This document shows positions 24,363-33,230 of a stretch of DNA of 64,000 bases, in pieces. The notes beneath the pieces are model-generated. The model made no database searches. It was not told where the DNA came from and worked only from the letters and a program-made list of their open reading frames with translations. Both the position numbers and the translations under genes were made by a program. Positions within the stretch are counted from its first letter, which is position 1, and each line of letters opens with the position of its first letter. The stretch lies in contig NZ_JAGINT010000002.1 of the NCBI RefSeq assembly GCF_017876295.1, forward strand, positions 1,922,001 to 1,986,000, read 5' to 3'. This DNA comes from Kribbella aluminosa (GTDB lineage: Bacteria > Actinomycetota > Actinomycetes > Propionibacteriales > Kribbellaceae).

Positions 24363-26759
24363 TCAGGTTGTTGCGAACGATGGAGGCCCGGTGCTGGGGT
24401 CGTTCGCCGGGTTTCCATCCCAGACCGCAAACCGTGCAGCCTCGGCATAGGTAGCGGCATCCGCACGCCACCGACTCGCCCGCTCGCGCGCCACGACCGT
24501 CTTGGACGAGACCGTCTCGGCCCGAGCCGTCTCGGCCTGAGCCGTCTCGGCCTGAGCCGTCTCGGACAGGGTCGAGTCGGGCTGGGCGTTCCCGGACAGA
24601 GCTGTCCCCGGCGAGGATGCCTCAAGCGGGGCTGTCTCGGGCAGGGCTGATTCGGGCAGGGCTGATTCGGGCAGGGCTGTCCTCGGCAGGGCCGGGGTGG
24701 CGTGAGCTGGTTCGCTCCAGGGGACATCTGCTGGGGTTGTCGTTCGTGGTGGGCTTTCCGCCGCGAACGGCTCACCCCACGGGTCAGCCTTCGGGGGCGA
24801 GGTTTGCGTAGACCCGTTGAGTGAGGCTTCGGGGCGTGCGGGACTCGCACCCGGTACGTCGGATGGTCCGAGTGGTTGGGCTGGACGACCGGATGCACCG
24901 GATGCACCGGATGCACCGGCTGGACCGGCTGAACCGGCTGCACCGGCTGGTCTGGTTGGGCCAGCTGGTCGGGGTGGTTGGGGTGGTTGCTGGTGGAGGG
25001 GTGGTGGGTTGGCCCAGGTGGGGCGGGCGACGTGGACTTGGCCGTGGGTGATGGTGATGGTCCAGCGGCCTTTGTGCAGGTCGGTGTGGTGCCGGCGACA
25101 GAGCAGCACGAGATTGTTCAGGGCTGTCGGACCGCCGTCGATCCAGGAGGCCAGATGGTGTGCGTCGCACATTACTGGGGGTGCGGCGCAGACGACGCAG
25201 CCGCGGTCGCGGGTGTTCAGGGCGCGGCGGATGGGTTTGGTGACGAGGCGTTCGGAGCGGCCGACGTCGAGGGGTTCGGAGTTCGAGCCGAGGACGATCG
25301 GGAGGATGTTGGCGTCGCAGGCGAGGCGGCGGATGGTGGCGGCGGACAGGCCGTTGCTGTAGACGGTGTGGCCGATGGTGTCGGCGGTGGCGGCTTTGAG
25401 GTCCTGCAGGTCGATGGTGACGGTGATGTTCGCCTTCGCCCCGTACCCCGGTACCGGTGCACCCCGTCCGGAGCCTCCGGCCGTACGAGTCTGCCCGCGT
25501 GGTGCGACATCCGCAGCCGGGCCGGTGGCGGGGGCGGCGCCTCGTGGGCTGGCCGCCGAGCTGCCCGGCGGGCTCGTCGGTACGTCGGCCGGCCAGTTGC
25601 TCGGTGCGCCGACCGGTCGGGTGGCCGGTGGGATGGTCGGGGCGTTGCCCGCTGGGTCGGCGGGCGAGCTGCCCGGCAGGCTCGCCCGTACGTCGGCCGG
25701 CGAGCTGGCCGGTGGGGTTGTTGGTGGGGTGGGCGGTGCGCTGCCCGGTGGGGTGGGCGGTGTGCTGGTCGGCGGAGTGGCTGGTGGGGTTGCTGTGTTG
25801 GTGTCCCAGGTGGTGGCGGCGATGGTTAGGGCGGTGGACAGGGCGTCGGCTTGGCGTTTGTCGTGGGAGCGTGGGTCTGGTTCGCCGTCGATGGTTTTGT
25901 GGGGGCGGGCGCCGGCGTGGACGATGGCGCGGAGGAGTTCGGCGTTGTCGTTGGCCAGGTAGCCTTTGAACTTCACGCCGCGGTCGGCTGAGGTCAGTGT
26001 CAGTGACTCGCGGGCGGCGGCTTTGTGTTCTTCGGGCTCGGGGCCGTCGGAGTCGAGCAGGTCGCAGACGTCTCGGGCGGCGGCGCGGAGTTCTGCGGGT
26101 GACAGGTGGGCTGCGAGGGCGACGAACTGTTCCTCGACGATGTCCAGGTCCTTGACCGGTACCCGGGGACGGACCCGTTCGAGCTCGGACACGATCGCGG
26201 CCGCCTGCGCGGTCCGCAACAGCCGCACACCCCCTACACCACGCACACCAGGCACACCACGTGGCACGCCATCGGCCGGCACGCCATCGGGCCTGCCGGC
26301 CCGGGCGTCGTTCCCGGTGCCCGCAGCGTCCCCGGTGTCCGGGGTGACGGTGCCGTCAGCCTCGCCGGTGCGGCTGCCCTCGCCGGCGCCATTGCCCTCG
26401 CCGGCGTCGGTGTTCGTGTCGGTGTTGGTATCGGGGTCGGTGTCGGTGTCGGTGTCGGGGTTGGTGGGGAGTTGGATGCCGTTGGTGAGTGCGGTGGCTA
26501 TCGCGTTGTATTTGGGGAGGGCTTTGGCCAGGCGGACGTCGCGCCAGACTTCGGCGCGGTCTCGGCGGTGGCGTTTGGAGACCAGTTCGACGGCGTCGCG
26601 GGCGCCGAGTTCCTGGGCCTGGCCGGTGTCCTCGACGCGGGCGATCAGCTGTAGCCGGACCTCTTCGAGATAGGTGATCGTGGCGTCGACCGTGTCGAGG
26701 GCAGGCAGCACCTCGCCGTCGCTCAGCGACACCACCGATCGCCCGTCGAGAACATCCAT
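24363..26759 (-). CDS. DUF222 / HNH endonuclease (13E12 repeat family) with low-complexity inserts
   Basis: A 798-residue protein. The N-terminal DUF222 domain (VDATITYLEEVRLQLIARVE...) is interrupted near residues 100-170 by Asp/Thr-rich sequence. A Pro/Thr/Ser/Ala-rich tract runs from about residue 325 to 445. The HNH domain is near residues 515-560: CVVCAAPPVMCDAHHL...LNNLVLLCRRHHTDLHKG, with the CxxC pairs and both His. A final tract of SALPE/ETAQAE repeats runs to the end. Family members are multicopy in actinobacteria and of unknown role. Start set at ATG 26759, with TACCGT 7 nt upstream (leaderless). Confidence 0.9.
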   Translation of the reverse strand: MDVLDGRSVVSLSDGEVLPALDTVDATITYLEEVRLQLIARVEDTGQAQELGARDAVELVSKRHRRDRAEVWRDVRLAKALPKYNAIATALTNGIQLPTNPDTDTDTDPDTNTDTNTDAGEGNGAGEGSRTGEADGTVTPDTGDAAGTGNDARAGRPDGVPADGVPRGVPGVRGVGGVRLLRTAQAAAIVSELERVRPRVPVKDLDIVEEQFVALAAHLSPAELRAAARDVCDLLDSDGPEPEEHKAAARESLTLTSADRGVKFKGYLANDNAELLRAIVHAGARPHKTIDGEPDPRSHDKRQADALSTALTIAATTWDTNTATPPATPPTSTPPTPPGSAPPTPPTTPPASSPADVRASLPGSSPADPAGNAPTIPPATRPVGAPSNWPADVPTSPPGSSAASPRGAAPATGPAADVAPRGQTRTAGGSGRGAPVPGYGAKANITVTIDLQDLKAATADTIGHTVYSNGLSAATIRRLACDANILPIVLGSNSEPLDVGRSERLVTKPIRRALNTRDRGCVVCAAPPVMCDAHHLASWIDGGPTALNNLVLLCRRHHTDLHKGRWTITITHGQVHVARPTWANPPPLHQQPPQPPRPAGPTRPAGAAGSAGPAGASGASGASGRPAQPLGPSDVPGASPARPEASLNGSTQTSPPKADPWGEPFAAESPPRTTTPADVPWSEPAHATPALPRTALPESALPESALPETAPLEASSPGTALSGNAQPDSTLSETAQAETAQAETARAETVSSKTVVARERASRWRADAATYAEAARFAVWDGNPANDPSTGPPSFATT

Positions 26760-26839
26760 GCCCACAACGGTACCCGCGGCCTCCGACAGTTTTCAAAACC
26801 GGAATCGCCTTGTTTTCAAGGGACATTCGGGATCTGAGG

Positions 26840-26848
26840 TTATCCACA
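26840..26848 (+). promoter_or_regulatory. Perfect DnaA-box sequence upstream of the HNH gene
   Basis: TTATCCACA matches the DnaA-box consensus exactly. A weaker inverted copy (TGTGGATCT) lies at 26872-26880. A pair is too few for an origin. It may be chance or a DnaA-responsive promoter element. Confidence 0.3.
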
Positions 26849-26947
26849 AGCCCGAACTGATACATGAACCCTGTGGATCTTGCCTAAGGCAACCATATGG
26901 ATTCGCACGGGCGTCCGGGCCAGAAGCGCTGGTTTGCCGTCGGGTGG

Positions 26948-27418
26948 TTAGCAGCCGACGCGGGCGCGGCCCGCGACTGCCTTGTAGGTGCAGGTGTCGA
27001 AGGTTTTGCCTGCTGGGGTTTGGAAGCGGGCGGTGTCGCCGGTGTTGTTCCAGACGTACCAGCTTTGGTTCCAGTACAGGGTGAGGGCGCGGTTGCGGTT
27101 CTTGCCGGTGCGGACGATCACCGTCGAGCGGCCTGGCAGGACGTAGCCGCGTGGGAAGACGAACACGTGGTTCGCAGTGTCCAGTACGCGGAAACCGGAC
27201 AGGTTGATCGGGCGTGAGCTGATGTTCCGGACCGTGAAGAACTCGTTGTTGATCTGGGCGTTGGTACGGGTGTCGGCGCCTGGCGGGTCGTACTGGATCC
27301 CGCCCAGGACCGCGGTGATCGCCGCGTCGGCCGTCAGTGGTGCGAGTACCGCAGTACCGGCAATGACCACGGCGGCCGTGGCGGCGGAGAAGAGCGCGCG
27401 AAAACGTTTTACGAACAC
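26948..27418 (-). CDS. Secreted lamin-tail (LTD) domain protein
   Basis: A 156-residue protein. GTG start at 27416-27418 (VFVKRFRALF), with GGGGGA about 9 nt upstream. A signal peptide follows (FSAATAAVVIAGTAVLAPLTADA, to about residue 30). The mature part is a single lamin-tail beta-sandwich: EFFTVRNISSRPINLSGFRVLD, then VFPRGYVLPGRSTVIVRTG and the WNNTGDTARFQTPAGKTFDTC strand. A C-terminal cysteine pair is likely disulfide-bonded. Bacterial LTD domains often anchor or decorate secreted nucleases; here it stands alone. Confidence 0.85.
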   Translation of the reverse strand: MFVKRFRALFSAATAAVVIAGTAVLAPLTADAAITAVLGGIQYDPPGADTRTNAQINNEFFTVRNISSRPINLSGFRVLDTANHVFVFPRGYVLPGRSTVIVRTGKNRNRALTLYWNQSWYVWNNTGDTARFQTPAGKTFDTCTYKAVAGRARVGC

Positions 27419-27530
27419 AGGAAATATCCCCCTTGGCAGTGGGCCGATGTCCCCCCGGCCCGGTGTACTCAAGCTGCCGGTTCCCCCCGGCGGTCGCACG
27501 CTAGCGTCACGCTCCGTACCCGTCAAGCTC

Positions 27531-28292
27531 TCAAGCAACCGTTTTCGGAACGCCGTGTTCGAGCATTTCCACGCGGTCCTCCAGGCCGGCCTCCCGGAAC
27601 GCCGCGAGGAACTGCTCCGGGCCTTCGCTGAAGTGGGTCCAGCCCTCCGTGTGTACAGGCACGATGGTCGCGTCGCCGAGGATGCGAGCAGCGTCGACCG
27701 AGTCCTCCGACGTGAGCGTCAGGTTGTCCCCGTTGAGCAACCCGGTACGGGCCGCGCCGGCGAACAGAACCGCGACGTCGATCGGCGCGAACCGGTCCGC
27801 GATCTCCTTCACATGGCCGAGCGACGCGTTGTCGCCGGAGACGTAGACCGTCGGCAATCCCTCGCCCTGCAAGACGAATCCGGTGACGAACCCGACGACC
27901 GCCTCGGCGCCCTCCGGGCCGTGCAGTGCCGGTACGCCGGTCACCGTGACCACGCCACCGTCCGGTCGGGGAAGTTCGATCGCCTCCCAGTTCTCCAGGC
28001 CGCGAACCCCCTCGATGCGCAGCGCCGCTCCGGGCGTCGAGAGGACCGTCGGGACCGACTGCAGCAGCGCACGGCCGGCGTCGTCGAGGTTGTCCTTGTG
28101 TTCGTCGTGCGAGAGCAGTACGACGTCGACCGGGCCGAGCTCCGCGGCCGGGATCGCCGGGCCGGTCAGCTTGGTCATCACCCGGCCCGGGAGCTGGTAG
28201 TCGCGCGGCTCGTCGAAGGCCGGGTCGGTCAGGAACGTGATGCCGCCGAGGTTCAGGACGGCGGTCGGGCCGCCGATGTGCGTGATCTCCAT
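27531..28292 (-). CDS. MBL fold metallo-hydrolase (UlaG-like)
   Basis: A 253-residue metallo-beta-lactamase-fold protein. It shows the short N-terminal strand ITHIGGPTAVLNLGG, then FLTDPAFDEP as in UlaG-like lactonases. The metal motif is written SHDEHKDNLD instead of HxHxDH, which I recognise as a subfamily variant (HDxHxDNLD). Later ligands are ALHGPEG, VYVSGDNAS and PVHTEGW. Substrate unknown. ATG at 28292 with GGAGG 9 nt upstream. Divergent from the second GlxA-type regulator (91 nt between starts). Confidence 0.88.
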   Translation of the reverse strand: MEITHIGGPTAVLNLGGITFLTDPAFDEPRDYQLPGRVMTKLTGPAIPAAELGPVDVVLLSHDEHKDNLDDAGRALLQSVPTVLSTPGAALRIEGVRGLENWEAIELPRPDGGVVTVTGVPALHGPEGAEAVVGFVTGFVLQGEGLPTVYVSGDNASLGHVKEIADRFAPIDVAVLFAGAARTGLLNGDNLTLTSEDSVDAARILGDATIVPVHTEGWTHFSEGPEQFLAAFREAGLEDRVEMLEHGVPKTVA

Positions 28293-28383
28293 GGCCACGA
28301 TCCTCCGCGACGCGGACCGTTCGTACCATTGGCCCGAGAGCCATAGTTGCCGAAGATCGGGCCATCCGGGTAATACTGGGCTC

Positions 28384-29337
28384 ATGCGTACTGTCGCGGT
28401 TCTCGCGTACCCCGGGATGAGCCCGTTCCACCTGTCCGTGCCGTGCCTGGTCCTCGGCGAGCGGCGCGGCCTGCCGGACCGGTACGACGTACAGGTCTGC
28501 GCTGAGCAGCCGGGCTCGTTCCCGACCAGCGCCGGGTTCGGGATCACGGTGGATCACGGGCTCGACGTGCTGGAGCGGGCCGACGTCGTCGTGCTGCCCA
28601 GCTGGGAGCCCGGGCTGGTCGCGTCCGACGTACTGCTGGCGGCGATCCGACGGGCGCACGCGCGTGGTGCGACCGTGGTCGGGCTGTGTGTCGGCGCATT
28701 CCTGGTCGCGGAAAGCGGTATCGCGGAAGGGCGTGAGGTGGTGACGCACTGGCGGTTCGCCGACGAGCTGCGGTCGCGGTACCCGGCGTTGAAGGTCCGG
28801 GCGGATGCGCTGTGGTCGGATCAGGGTGACCTGGTCACATCGGCCGGTACTGCGGCGTCGCTGGACTGCTGCCTGCACCTGGTGCGGACGCACCACGGGT
28901 TCGAGATCGCGGAACAGGTCGCCCGGGACATCGTGGTCGCGCCGCACCGGAGCGGTTCGCAGGCGCAGTACATCCCGGTCCCGGTGCCGCCGGACCCGGC
29001 CGACGACGTGATCGAGAAGGCGATGGTGTGGGCGCGGACGCGGCTCGACCAGCCGGTCACGCTCGACGAATGGGCCGGGGCGGTGGCGTTGTCGCGGCGT
29101 ACGTTCACGCGGCAGTTCCGGGCGCGGACCGGGAGTTCGGGGCAGGCATGGTTGTTGCGGCAACGGCTCGACCGGGCGCGATTGTTGCTGGAGACAACCG
29201 ATCTGCCGGTGGAGCGGGTCGCGGCGGAAAGCGGGTTCGGCAGCAGCGACGCGCTCCGGCACCACTTCCACACTGTGCTCGGTACGACGCCGCAACGGCA
29301 TCGGCAGGAGTTCTACAGCAGCACGAGCAGGATGTAG
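28384..29337 (+). CDS. GlxA family transcriptional regulator (DJ-1/PfpI + AraC HTH)
   Basis: A 317-residue regulator, paralogous in layout to the one at 12.2 kb. DJ-1/PfpI-like domain: DVVVLPSWEPGLVASD and VGLCVGAFLVAESGIAEGREVVTHWRF. C-terminal AraC HTH pair: VTLDEWAGAVALSRRTFTRQF and ERVAAESGFGSSDALRHHF. Start at ATG 28384, with TAATACT ending 6 nt upstream (leaderless). Its stop overlaps the next minus-strand gene by 25 nt. The divergent MBL hydrolase is the probable target. Confidence 0.92.
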   Translation: MRTVAVLAYPGMSPFHLSVPCLVLGERRGLPDRYDVQVCAEQPGSFPTSAGFGITVDHGLDVLERADVVVLPSWEPGLVASDVLLAAIRRAHARGATVVGLCVGAFLVAESGIAEGREVVTHWRFADELRSRYPALKVRADALWSDQGDLVTSAGTAASLDCCLHLVRTHHGFEIAEQVARDIVVAPHRSGSQAQYIPVPVPPDPADDVIEKAMVWARTRLDQPVTLDEWAGAVALSRRTFTRQFRARTGSSGQAWLLRQRLDRARLLLETTDLPVERVAAESGFGSSDALRHHFHTVLGTTPQRHRQEFYSSTSRM

Positions 29338-29573
29338 ACCACCGGCGCCGCGAACGTGATCAGCAGGATCCAGGCCATCATCCGGTGCCCGGGCTTACCG
29401 CGGTCGAGGGACGAGGCGAAGTACAGCACGGCGCCTTCCTCGGTATGCCGGCTGAGCCCGATCTTGCGGGCCTCGTCCGGCCGCGGATCCGGTCGCTCCT
29501 CGGCCAGCGCATCCGGATGAATCCCGTAGTGCGCCGGCCCGGCCGGATCCACGTCATCACGCTCGAAGAACAT
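29313..29573 (-). CDS. Small C-tail-anchored membrane protein
   Basis: An 86-residue protein, unrecognised. A hydrophilic acidic N terminus (MFFERDDVDPAGPAHYG) and EGAVLYFASSLDRGKPGHR precede one C-terminal hydrophobic segment (MMAWILLITFAAPVVYILLVLL), so it is probably a tail-anchored or one-TM protein. ATG at 29573 chosen since GGGAGG lies 4 nt upstream; the open frame extends further without support. It overlaps the GlxA-type regulator gene tail-to-tail. Confidence 0.65.
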   Translation of the reverse strand: MFFERDDVDPAGPAHYGIHPDALAEERPDPRPDEARKIGLSRHTEEGAVLYFASSLDRGKPGHRMMAWILLITFAAPVVYILLVLL

Positions 29574-29647
29574 CCAGCCTCCCGCAGGTTGGTGGACCAG
29601 GTCGCCCAACCATGGTCGCACCAACCGGCAAGAAGAGTGCCGAACTA

Positions 29648-32020
29648 CTACGAGAACTTCGCCACCCACGCGTTGCGGTCGGTGGAGCCGAGGCACCCGA
29701 TGATGATCGGAATCGTGCACCGTTGGGCGGTGCCGAAGCCGACGCCGAGCGTCGTCAGGCCGCAGTTCAGAACGGTGCTGCTGCTGCTGCTGCTCGACAT
29801 CAGCTTGTTGTAGGCCTGCTGCGCGGTCATCTTGTCGCCGCCGGCGCCTGCCTGCGAGTCCGAGCTGGAGTTCATGCCGCTGCCGGACGTTGCCCGGCTG
29901 TCTGCCGTCGACCTTGCGCCGCCGGTCAAGCTCGGGTCCTGCTTCAGACTCGCGCAGCCGTTGTTAACCCGAGCGTTGTCGATCAGATCGAACAGCTGCT
30001 TCTCGTTCGGCTGCATGCGGCCGTCGACCGGTGGCGGGGTGGTCGTCGGGGGTGGGGTGGTGGGGGTCGGCTTGGTGGTGGTGGTGATGGTGCGGCCGGG
30101 GGACGTTGGGTGCGCGGTGGGTTTGGTTGACGTCGGGGGTGGGCCGGACGTCGGGGTGCCGGTCGGGACCTTGGTGGGGGAGTCCGTCGGCGTGTCGGTC
30201 GGGGTGTCCGTCGGGCTGTTCGTCGGTGTGGCGGAGGGGGTGTTCGTGGGGGTCGCGGAGGGGGTGGCCGTTGGGGTTGCCGTCGGGGTGACCGTGACGC
30301 GTGCTGACGGGGTTGCGACGGCTGCCTTGGTGGAGGGGGTGATGTACGTGTCGTCGGTGCGGGTCACCATCGGCACTGAGGCGTCTGCCGGGTCGTTCTG
30401 GGGCTGGTGCAGGAGGATCCAGGAGATCGGGGTGATTACCAGGAGTACGGAAGCCACCGCGATCGCCGCTCGCCGTCCGCGGGAAGCCCGCCCTACCCGG
30501 CCGGCGCTTCGGCGGCCCGGTCCCGAACCTCCGGGGCCGGGGCTGCCGGGGCCGGAGCCGCCGGGGCCGGAGCTGCCGGGGCCGGAGCTGCCGGGACCCG
30601 AGCTGCTGGGGCCGGAGTTGCCGGGGCCGGAGCCGGAAGGGCCGGTTCCGGATCCACCGGCGCCGGAACCGCCACGGCCGCCGGCGGCTGCTACGTGCTC
30701 GCCGTCAGCTGCGTACGCTCCCGCACCGGTCAGCCCGCTCGCCGCGAACGCACCAGCACCTGCCGCGACGCCGTACTCACCGGAGGCGCCGGTACGTCCA
30801 GCACTCGATGCTGCGCCGTACCCGCCCGCGGCGCCGGTACGTCCAGCACTCGACGCTGCGCCGTACCCGCTCGCTGCCTCAGTACTTCCAGCAGCAGCGG
30901 CTGAACCGTACTCGGTGGCTGGTCTCGTGCGCCCGGCGCTCTGCGACGTGCGGGTACCAGCTGCATCTGTCGGCGGGCTGTAGTTGCTGGTCGCGGCGGA
31001 GGCGTCGGTGCCTGTGATCGCGCCGTACTCGCCAGATGGCGTGCTGTGGCCGGTGGAGGCCGCGCCAGTTGCTGCGCCGTACTCGGGGGTTGCTGTTATG
31101 CCGTCAGTTGGTGGGTTGTAGGTCCGGTCTGTGGTGTTTGACCCGGCGGCTGAGCCTGCGGCGGCCAGGCTGCCTGCGGCGGAGCCGGCTGCTGCTAGGC
31201 CTGCGGCTGCGCTGGTGTCGGATGCGCGGCGGGGGTTTGTGGCTGGGGTGGGGGTGTCGGTGGTGTTGCTCGTGCTGGCGGCCAGGCGGTCGGTTGAGGC
31301 TGTGCCGAACCAGGTGTCGGGTTCGCCGCTGGTTGTTGAGCCTGTTGGGGTGGCTGCTGGGCCCAGTGAGGCCCAGTCGTCGGCTGCTCGGCGGGAGGAC
31401 CAGGTACCTGCGGCCTCACCGAGGGAGGCGCCGGCCACGCCTGCGGCGCCGGACTCGCCACGAGCGGCTGACCCACCACCTGCGGAGGACCCACCACCTG
31501 CTGCGGACGCGGATCCGCCAATGGCGGCGGACGTCGACCCACGAGCGCCGGACGCGGACCCACCAGCAGAACCGGACCCACCAGCGGACGCGGACCCACC
31601 AGCGGACGCGGACCCACCAGCGATCGCGGACCCACCAGCGGACGCGGACCCACCAGTGGGCGCGGGGTCTGGGGTTGGGGAGAGGGACTGGTTGACCCAG
31701 GAGGGGGTGCTGCGGGTTGGGTGGGGAGTCTCGGGGGTTGCTACCTCGGGAGTTGTGTAGCTGGGTAGTGCGCCGCGGGGTGCGTACTGGGGTGTGGCGG
31801 GGCGGGACTGGTTGCTGCCGGCCCAGAAGGGGGACTCGGTGCCGCCCTTGGGTGCGTTGGCCCAGAAGGGGGACTCGTCGCTCGAGCGCGGTGCGTACCG
31901 CGGTGGTTCGGGCGGGGTGGATTCCGCGGGCGGAGTAGGACGGTTGCCGGAGCGCGACGAGCGGGCCGCTCGGGTCGCCTTCCGTCGTGGTTTGTACCGG
32001 CCGTTGCCGGACTCGGACAT
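29648..32020 (-). CDS. Large low-complexity membrane protein with degenerate CAP/SCP domain
   Basis: A 790-residue protein, first of three neighbouring CAP genes. Residues 1-510 are low complexity: SPFWA repeats, GGSASA repeats, then YGAASSAGRTGA-like repeats and a Gly-Ser-Pro collagen-like run. A basic patch (RVGRASRGRR) and one TM segment (about 513-537) follow, so this part should be cytoplasmic. Outside comes a Thr/Pro/Ser stalk (about 555-660) and a C-terminal CAP-like region (EKQLFDLIDNARVNNGCASL...). That region lacks the His and GENIA segments seen in its two neighbours, having a run of Ser instead. GAAGGGAA lies upstream of the ATG. Confidence 0.85.
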   Translation of the reverse strand: MSESGNGRYKPRRKATRAARSSRSGNRPTPPAESTPPEPPRYAPRSSDESPFWANAPKGGTESPFWAGSNQSRPATPQYAPRGALPSYTTPEVATPETPHPTRSTPSWVNQSLSPTPDPAPTGGSASAGGSAIAGGSASAGGSASAGGSGSAGGSASGARGSTSAAIGGSASAAGGGSSAGGGSAARGESGAAGVAGASLGEAAGTWSSRRAADDWASLGPAATPTGSTTSGEPDTWFGTASTDRLAASTSNTTDTPTPATNPRRASDTSAAAGLAAAGSAAGSLAAAGSAAGSNTTDRTYNPPTDGITATPEYGAATGAASTGHSTPSGEYGAITGTDASAATSNYSPPTDAAGTRTSQSAGRTRPATEYGSAAAAGSTEAASGYGAASSAGRTGAAGGYGAASSAGRTGASGEYGVAAGAGAFAASGLTGAGAYAADGEHVAAAGGRGGSGAGGSGTGPSGSGPGNSGPSSSGPGSSGPGSSGPGGSGPGSPGPGGSGPGRRSAGRVGRASRGRRAAIAVASVLLVITPISWILLHQPQNDPADASVPMVTRTDDTYITPSTKAAVATPSARVTVTPTATPTATPSATPTNTPSATPTNSPTDTPTDTPTDSPTKVPTGTPTSGPPPTSTKPTAHPTSPGRTITTTTKPTPTTPPPTTTPPPVDGRMQPNEKQLFDLIDNARVNNGCASLKQDPSLTGGARSTADSRATSGSGMNSSSDSQAGAGGDKMTAQQAYNKLMSSSSSSSTVLNCGLTTLGVGFGTAQRCTIPIIIGCLGSTDRNAWVAKFS

Positions 32021-32151
32021 TATTTCGTTGTTCCCTTCAAAGTCGCGCCCCCAGGACGTGCCTCATCAACGAGACGAGCCTCACCAGCCGCCTCTCCGGA
32101 GCCCCCCAGGAACGTCCGGCAACATGACAAGGACGGATCTACCCGCCGCGA

Positions 32152-32170
32152 CCGGCCGCCAAGCGGCCGG
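32152..32170. promoter_or_regulatory. 8-bp hairpin between two CAP genes
   Basis: CCGGCCGC-CAA-GCGGCCGG (32152-32170) is a perfect palindromic hairpin, 82 nt beyond the stop of the upstream CAP gene (32253) and 132 nt before the start of the next. It may be a terminator or leader structure. Confidence 0.5.
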
Positions 32171-32252
32171 ACATTGTGGCTCTGGGACAACATTCCAGCC
32201 ACACTCGGTGCTCTCGAAACAATGACATCCACGATGACATCCACGGGCGGCC

Positions 32253-33230
32253 TCAGCTTCGCCCGAAGTCCTGGACCCAGCTGCCCGGTCCGTAGTCGGA
32301 GCGCACCTGGCCCGGGTCGTAGCCGACGCCGATCGAGGTGAACCGGCAGTTCAGGATGTTCTTGCGGTGCCCGTCGCTCTGCATCCAGGCGGCGACCACC
32401 TTCTGCGCGGTGTCGTACCCGGCCGCGATGTTCTCGCCCCACGTCGACCCGCGGTACCCGGCGGCCGTCATCCGGTCGCCCGGGCCCTGGCCGTCGGGGT
32501 TGGTGTGGTCCATGTAGTGCCGGCGGACCATGTCCGACGCATGCTTGCCGGCCGCCTCGACGAGTGCGCTGTCCAGCTTCAGCGGGCCGCAGCCCTGCTG
32601 CTGGCGGATCTGGTTCGTGTAGTCGAGGACCTGCCGTTCCTGCGCGTTCGTCCCGCCGCCGCTGACCGGCGGCTGCGGGGTGTCGCTCGGCGTCGGCTGG
32701 GTCGTCCGGGTCTTCGTCGGCGTACTCGACGGCTTCCCGGTCGGCGTCGTACGCACGCTCGGCTTCGGTCGCCCGGTGGCAACGCCGGTACTGCGTGGCG
32801 CGGTCGGCGACACGATCACGGTGGTGACCCCGACCGTGGGCGTGGCCGGCGTCGTCAAGGAACTGGTCGGCGAACCACTCGGCGTACTCGAGGTGTCGGA
32901 CGACGGTGAAGCGGGTGCCGAGCCGACGGCTGCCGGACCGACGACGGCGGTCGAGGTCACGCCGTTCGGCAAGGTCTTCGTGATCGTGATCAGCGGCCCG
33001 GCGGTCGTACCCTCGACCGTCGCGCTGTCGTCGACGGGGCTGTTCTCGACGACGCTCACGACCCGCTCGGCGCCGTCGGTACGGGCGTTGCCGTGCGACA
33101 TCAGCCAGACCACCGGGCCGATCGCGACCAGGACCGAGAGCGCGCTGACAGCCGGGCCGACCAGACCGCGGCTCCGCCGGGGAGCTCTTCTACTGCCGCG
33201 GTGCTGCCGGGGGGTAGGCGAATCCGTCAT
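32253..33230 (-). CDS. Membrane-anchored CAP/SCP domain protein
   Basis: A 325-residue protein. A short basic cytoplasmic head, one TM segment (about residues 24-45, LVGPAVSALSVLVAIGPVVWL), a Thr/Ser/Pro-rich stalk to about residue 195, then a complete CAP domain: EAAGKHASDMVRRHYMDHTN, GENIAAGYDTAQKVVAAWMQS, GHRKNILN, and a terminal GSWVQDFG. The CAP pocket residues (His, Glu, His) are present. Bacterial CAP proteins are secreted or surface proteins of mostly unknown activity. The ATG at 33230 lacks a well-placed ribosome site; GAGGA is about 12 nt away. Confidence 0.88.
   Translation of the reverse strand: MTDSPTPRQHRGSRRAPRRSRGLVGPAVSALSVLVAIGPVVWLMSHGNARTDGAERVVSVVENSPVDDSATVEGTTAGPLITITKTLPNGVTSTAVVGPAAVGSAPASPSSDTSSTPSGSPTSSLTTPATPTVGVTTVIVSPTAPRSTGVATGRPKPSVRTTPTGKPSSTPTKTRTTQPTPSDTPQPPVSGGGTNAQERQVLDYTNQIRQQQGCGPLKLDSALVEAAGKHASDMVRRHYMDHTNPDGQGPGDRMTAAGYRGSTWGENIAAGYDTAQKVVAAWMQSDGHRKNILNCRFTSIGVGYDPGQVRSDYGPGSWVQDFGRS

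Noticed and set aside
29612..30983. Plus-strand frames rich in Val/Gly opposite the large CAP protein
   Set aside because: They are the reverse complement of Thr/Pro/Ser repeats and would lack any start signal.
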